Positions 13,245-16,444 of a DNA stretch of 16,444 bases are shown one piece after another. A program made the translations under genes and the position numbers. The notes below the pieces were generated by a model, which was given only the letters and a program-made list of their open reading frames with translations, had not been told where the DNA came from and did no database searches. Origin of the DNA: Bacteroidales bacterium UBA5206 (GTDB lineage Bacteria > Bacteroidota > Bacteroidia > Bacteroidales > Tenuifilaceae); the NCBI GenBank assembly GCA_002412705.1, contig DHVO01000047.1, positions 1 through 16,444 on the forward strand, given 5' to 3'. The first letter of the stretch is position 1. Each line of letters opens with the position of its first letter.

Positions 13245-13994
13245 TTACTCCAACTCTTGCCCTTCTATCTTAGCATCCTGCTCGTCAATATACCGCTGTA
13301 TTTCGTCTGGCGATAGCACCTTAACGTTTGTAATAATAAAACCTTCCTTAATAAACTCCCCAAGTGCATTACACTCCTCAAAGATAATCTTAAACGGGTC
13401 CTGAACAGCAACATACAAAGGGACAAGAGCCAAAAGCATGGCAAATTTACCTTCCGCCCAAAAGGACTCAAGCTCCGAGTCAAATCGCTTAAGAACAAAG
13501 TCAACCTCCCCTTCTAGCACTTTTCTTTGGCTATCAGTAAAGCCGTTACTATCAATAGATACATAGGTAACAAAGTAACGGAGCTTATCCTTTTGTCCGC
13601 CCAAACCTGTTGATATAAAAATCTGCTCTTCATCAAGAAGCCTACTTTCTAACAGCATACGTGACTCCTGTAGAGCTAAAACGGTCCAATCCTTTAGCTC
13701 TGCATCACCCTCTTCCAAAAACTTCTCAATTGCTCTGTAGGCCTCGGGCTTATCAATCGATGCCAAATCTACAAGTAACGCCCGCTTCTCCTCTAGGGTA
13801 GTTGTATGGCTATACAAATCGTTAATAAGAATAAGCATATCACCTAGGAAAGGGGTGGCGTGCCTCTCTTTGGAAAAGTTAAAATACTCCATTTGCAGCT
13901 TAACATCAACCTGTTGCTCCAGAATGCTATACCCGCCACCTGTTTTCCCTAGTATCTCTTGTATTCGCTCAAATATATTATCCTTGTCGTCCAA
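13245..13994 (-). CDS. Unrecognised 249-residue soluble protein, probable TTG start
   Basis: I do not recognise this family. The protein has no signal peptide or membrane helix and is largely helical and acidic. It contains phrases such as LINDLYSHTTTLEEKRALLVDL, FISTGLGGQKDKLRYFVTYVS and the C-terminal VLSPDEIQRYIDEQD. The coding quality looks real: codon use resembles the neighbours, the frame is open for 249 codons, and it ends at a shared terminator. The only start codon that keeps the N-terminus is TTG at 13992-13994; an in-frame TAA lies four codons before it and there is no ATG between. The first in-frame ATG downstream (MEYFNF) would remove about 34 residues. It is divergent from feoAB, but nothing shows a functional link. 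Confidence 0.7.
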   Translation of the reverse strand: MDDKDNIFERIQEILGKTGGGYSILEQQVDVKLQMEYFNFSKERHATPFLGDMLILINDLYSHTTTLEEKRALLVDLASIDKPEAYRAIEKFLEEGDAELKDWTVLALQESRMLLESRLLDEEQIFISTGLGGQKDKLRYFVTYVSIDSNGFTDSQRKVLEGEVDFVLKRFDSELESFWAEGKFAMLLALVPLYVAVQDPFKIIFEECNALGEFIKEGFIITNVKVLSPDEIQRYIDEQDAKIEGQELE

Positions 13995-14115
13995 TGTAAA
14001 GTATTGTTACGTTAGTTCTCGAAACATAAAATGCTTACAAACCATGAATTAGTATTTATGTAAACAGAATCTAAAATACCAAATAATGGGGATATACGCA
14101 ATCACTTTAAAACGG

Positions 14116-14123
14116 TATTTTTG
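14116..14123 (+). promoter_or_regulatory. Promoter -7 element of feoAB
   Basis: TATTTTTG is an exact TAnnTTTG match, 61 bases before the feoAB ATG. Transcription should start near 14130, inside the palindrome at 14129-14138. No clean -33 TTTG is visible. Confidence 0.5.
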
Positions 14124-14128
14124 CTAGT

Positions 14129-14165
14129 CATTATAATGGACAAAAAGCATGCATACGATGCATGC
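14129..14165. promoter_or_regulatory. Two palindromes at the feoAB transcription start, probable operators
   Basis: CATTATAATG (14129-14138) is a perfect 10-base palindrome sitting at the predicted transcription start. Eight bases on, GCATGCAT-ACG-ATGCATGC (14147-14165) is a perfect 8-bp inverted repeat with a 3-base spacer, ending 19 bases before the ATG. The first contains TTATAAT, one half of a Fur/PerR-type box, but lacks the second half. The second matches no metalloregulator box I know. Confidence 0.5.
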
Positions 14166-14184
14166 CAAAATATACTGCTAAAGC

Positions 14185-16444
14185 ATGAAACTTTCTGAAC
14201 TACAGAATGGGGAATTTGGAGTAATAACAAAAGTGATGGGGCGCGGAGCATTTCGGAAGCGAATTACCGAGATGGGCTTTGTTAAAGGGAAAAAGGTTAC
14301 AGTTATAAAGAATGCCCCTTTAAGGGATCCTATTGAGTACTCCATTATGGGATACGAGGTGTCGCTTCGCCGAAGTGAAGCTTCGTTAATTGAGGTTTTC
14401 TCCCCTCAAGAAGCCCTTGTTCCTGAAGAAATTGCATTTAACGGTGTTTTTGAAACCGAAACGGGAAGCTCTTTCCTAAAAACCGAAGCCAAAATTAGAG
14501 GCAAAGAGGTTAACGTTGTGCTTGTAGGTAATCCTAATGCAGGTAAAACAACCCTGTTTAACTACGCATCGGGATCGAGGGAACATGTGGGTAACTACAG
14601 CGGGGTAACGGTTGATAGCAAGGTGGCCCGTTTCAAGTACAAGGGCTATACGTTTAATATTACCGATTTGCCTGGAACCTACTCCCTTACCGCATACACT
14701 CCCGAGGAGCTTTACGTGAGGCAGTATATTCATGAGCATACTCCCGATGTAATTATCAATGTTGTTGATGCATCGAACCTTGAGCGTAACCTTTACCTCA
14801 CCACGCAGCTTATAGACATGGACCTAAAGGTGGTTATAGCACTTAACATGTACGATGAGCTCCAAGAAAAAGGCGATCAATTCGACTACGCATCACTGGG
14901 AAAAATGATTGGAGTTCCGTTTATCCCAACCGTTGGCTCCAAGGGTAAGGGCATTACAGAGCTATTCGATAAAATTATAAACGTTTACACCGATAAGGAC
15001 AAAACGCTGCGCCACATTCACATCAACTATGGTGAACACATAGAGGAAGCCATTGGCAGCATACAAAACTTAATAAAGCAAGACGAGAACCTTAATATCA
15101 CCGTAAGGTACTCCTCCCGCTACTTAGCCATTAAACTTTTGGAAAGGGATAGGCGCGCACAGTCTATTCTTTCCGAAACACCCAATTGGGAAGTAATAAA
15201 GAAAACGGCCGAACAGCAAGTAAAAAGGTTAGAGCAGATTTTTCAGGAGGATTCCGAGACGCTAATTACCGATGCTAAATACGGATTTATTGCAGGAGCA
15301 CTAAAGGAGACCTTTAAAGAGGGCGCACATACTAAGCGTAAAACTACCGAAATTGTTGACACCTTTATTACCCACAAGCTTTTTGGATTTCCAATTTTTA
15401 TATTCTTTATGTGGGTTATGTTCTACTCAACATTTACGTTGGGCTCCTACCCCATGGACTGGATCGACCAAGGTATTACCCTTTTCAGCAATTGGCTAAG
15501 TAGCCTTATGACCGAAGGTCCATTTAAGGATCTTCTTATTGGGGGTATAATAAGTGGTGTAGGAAGCGTTGTTGTGTTCCTACCCAACATACTGCTACTC
15601 TTCTTCTTCATATCGCTTTTAGAAGACACAGGTTACATGGCTAGAGCCGTGTTTATTATGGATAAGGTGATGCACAAAATTGGGCTTCACGGAAAATCGT
15701 TTATCCCCCTTGTTATGGGCTTTGGGTGTAACGTGCCTGCAATTATGGCTTCTAGAACCATCGAGAATAAGAATAACCGAATGGTAACCATGCTTATAAA
15801 TCCGTTTATGAGCTGTAGTGCCCGTTTACCTGTTTACATTTTAATAATTGGCGCTTTTTTCCCTAATAACCCAGGAACCATCCTGTTCCTTATTTACATA
15901 ATTGGAATAACCCTCGCGGTTATAATGGCCCTCATATTTAAAAAGACACTTTTTAAAGGGGACGATGTGCCCTTTGTTATGGAGCTTCCGCCATACCGCA
16001 TCCCTACGCTCAGATCTACCGTAAGGCACATGTGGACAAAGGGTGGACAGTATCTTAAAAAGATGGGAGGAGTAATTCTTGTTGCTGTAATTTTTACCTG
16101 GGCTTTAGGCTATTACCCAAAAAATGTTGAGTATAGTAAGAACTACCCAGAGCTAATTTCTGCCATAGAAACAGAGTACACTGGTTTAATTGAAAAAGCA
16201 TCGACCGATAGTCTTTCGGTTACTCTGCTAAATAGCGAAAAACAAGCAAAGGTTCACGAGCTCGAACTCATGATGACTGCAGAACACCAAGAAAAGTCCT
16301 ACCTAGGAAGAATTGGAAAAACCATAGAGCCTGTTATAAAGCCCCTGGGCTTTGACTGGAAAATGGGAGTTAGCCTACTTTCTGGAGTTGCCGCAAAAGA
16401 GATTGTGGTGAGCACCTTGGGTGTACTATATCAAGCCGACATTA
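14185..16444 (+). CDS. feoB: Fused FeoA-FeoB ferrous iron transporter (C-terminus outside window)
   Basis: This inner-membrane Fe(II) importer is truncated by the window edge after 753 codons. Residues 1 to about 75 form a FeoA-like SH3 domain (MKLSELQNGEFGVITKVMG, FVKGKKVTVIKNAPLRDPIEY), which is a separate protein in many bacteria. The FeoB G domain follows: G1 GNPNAGKTT (115-123), G3 DLPG (161-164) and G4 NMYD (221-224). Next come a helical spacer domain and membrane segments from about 399. The first gate region holds FGCNVPA with Cys515; the second begins at AAKEIVVSTLG near the window end. A charged loop of about 60 residues follows the WALGYY helix. FeoA-FeoB fusions are known in Bacteroidales. 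Iron-dependent control is suggested by palindromes upstream. The ATG at 14185 gives the standard FeoA N-terminus. Confidence 0.95.
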   Translation, partial: MKLSELQNGEFGVITKVMGRGAFRKRITEMGFVKGKKVTVIKNAPLRDPIEYSIMGYEVSLRRSEASLIEVFSPQEALVPEEIAFNGVFETETGSSFLKTEAKIRGKEVNVVLVGNPNAGKTTLFNYASGSREHVGNYSGVTVDSKVARFKYKGYTFNITDLPGTYSLTAYTPEELYVRQYIHEHTPDVIINVVDASNLERNLYLTTQLIDMDLKVVIALNMYDELQEKGDQFDYASLGKMIGVPFIPTVGSKGKGITELFDKIINVYTDKDKTLRHIHINYGEHIEEAIGSIQNLIKQDENLNITVRYSSRYLAIKLLERDRRAQSILSETPNWEVIKKTAEQQVKRLEQIFQEDSETLITDAKYGFIAGALKETFKEGAHTKRKTTEIVDTFITHKLFGFPIFIFFMWVMFYSTFTLGSYPMDWIDQGITLFSNWLSSLMTEGPFKDLLIGGIISGVGSVVVFLPNILLLFFFISLLEDTGYMARAVFIMDKVMHKIGLHGKSFIPLVMGFGCNVPAIMASRTIENKNNRMVTMLINPFMSCSARLPVYILIIGAFFPNNPGTILFLIYIIGITLAVIMALIFKKTLFKGDDVPFVMELPPYRIPTLRSTVRHMWTKGGQYLKKMGGVILVAVIFTWALGYYPKNVEYSKNYPELISAIETEYTGLIEKASTDSLSVTLLNSEKQAKVHELELMMTAEHQEKSYLGRIGKTIEPVIKPLGFDWKMGVSLLSGVAAKEIVVSTLGVLYQADI

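Noticed and set aside
14476..14739. 87-codon - strand frame inside feoAB
   Set aside because: Antisense to the conserved G domain of FeoB, with no independent evidence.

Overview
The window reads as chromosome of a Bacteroidota bacterium, most likely an anaerobic member of the order Bacteroidales. Several independent signs point there: families largely confined to this phylum (DUF5606, the PUR-alpha-like DUF3276 protein, DUF1573 proteins, head-GIN/DUF2807), an enlarged NusB of about 326 residues, a fused FeoA-FeoB, absence of Shine-Dalgarno sequences, and repeated TAnnTTTG promoter -7 elements (820-827, 985-992, 8096-8103, 12580-12587, 12749-12756, 14116-14123). The species cannot be named from the sequence alone. 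I see no RNA genes, insertion sequences, prophage genes or CRISPR array. No stretch above 300 bases lacks a gene.

Left part (1-5860, mostly + strand): the tail of a MacB/FtsX-type ABC permease ends at a bidirectional terminator. A secreted DUF1573 protein (- strand) and a beta-phosphoglucomutase-like HAD hydrolase (+) follow, divergently transcribed. Next comes an ABC module: a LolD/MacB-like ATPase, a secreted head-GIN (DUF2807) protein and a full-length eight-helix MacB-like permease. Its control region is the least ordinary part of the window. It has no TAnnTTTG element but does have a sigma-54-like TGGCAC, an upstream dyad and an 11-bp inverted repeat that covers the ATPase start codon. 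A strong terminator hairpin lies between the DUF2807 gene and the permease.

Middle (5859-12531, all - strand, read right to left): nusB, a DUF1573 lipoprotein and yajC form one operon closed by a strong terminator at 10696-10734. ybbR and coaE follow with overlapping stop and start codons, then a TerB-DnaJ co-chaperone. After these come a DUF5606 gene with its own promoter and terminator, and an M3-family oligoendopeptidase F whose start codon lies 11 bases past that terminator's T-run. Most of these are housekeeping functions: transcription antitermination, Sec translocation, CoA synthesis, chaperoning and peptide turnover.

Right part (12622-16444): the DUF3276 nucleic-acid-binding protein is divergent from nusB. 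It converges, through a textbook bidirectional terminator, on an unrecognised 249-residue protein that appears to start at TTG. Divergent from that gene is feoAB, encoding a fused ferrous iron transporter that runs off the window. Its promoter region carries two perfect palindromes that look like operator sites.

Most of the window is ordinary core genome. I found no convincing new multi-gene system. The points most worth checking are the control regions of the ABC module and of feoAB.
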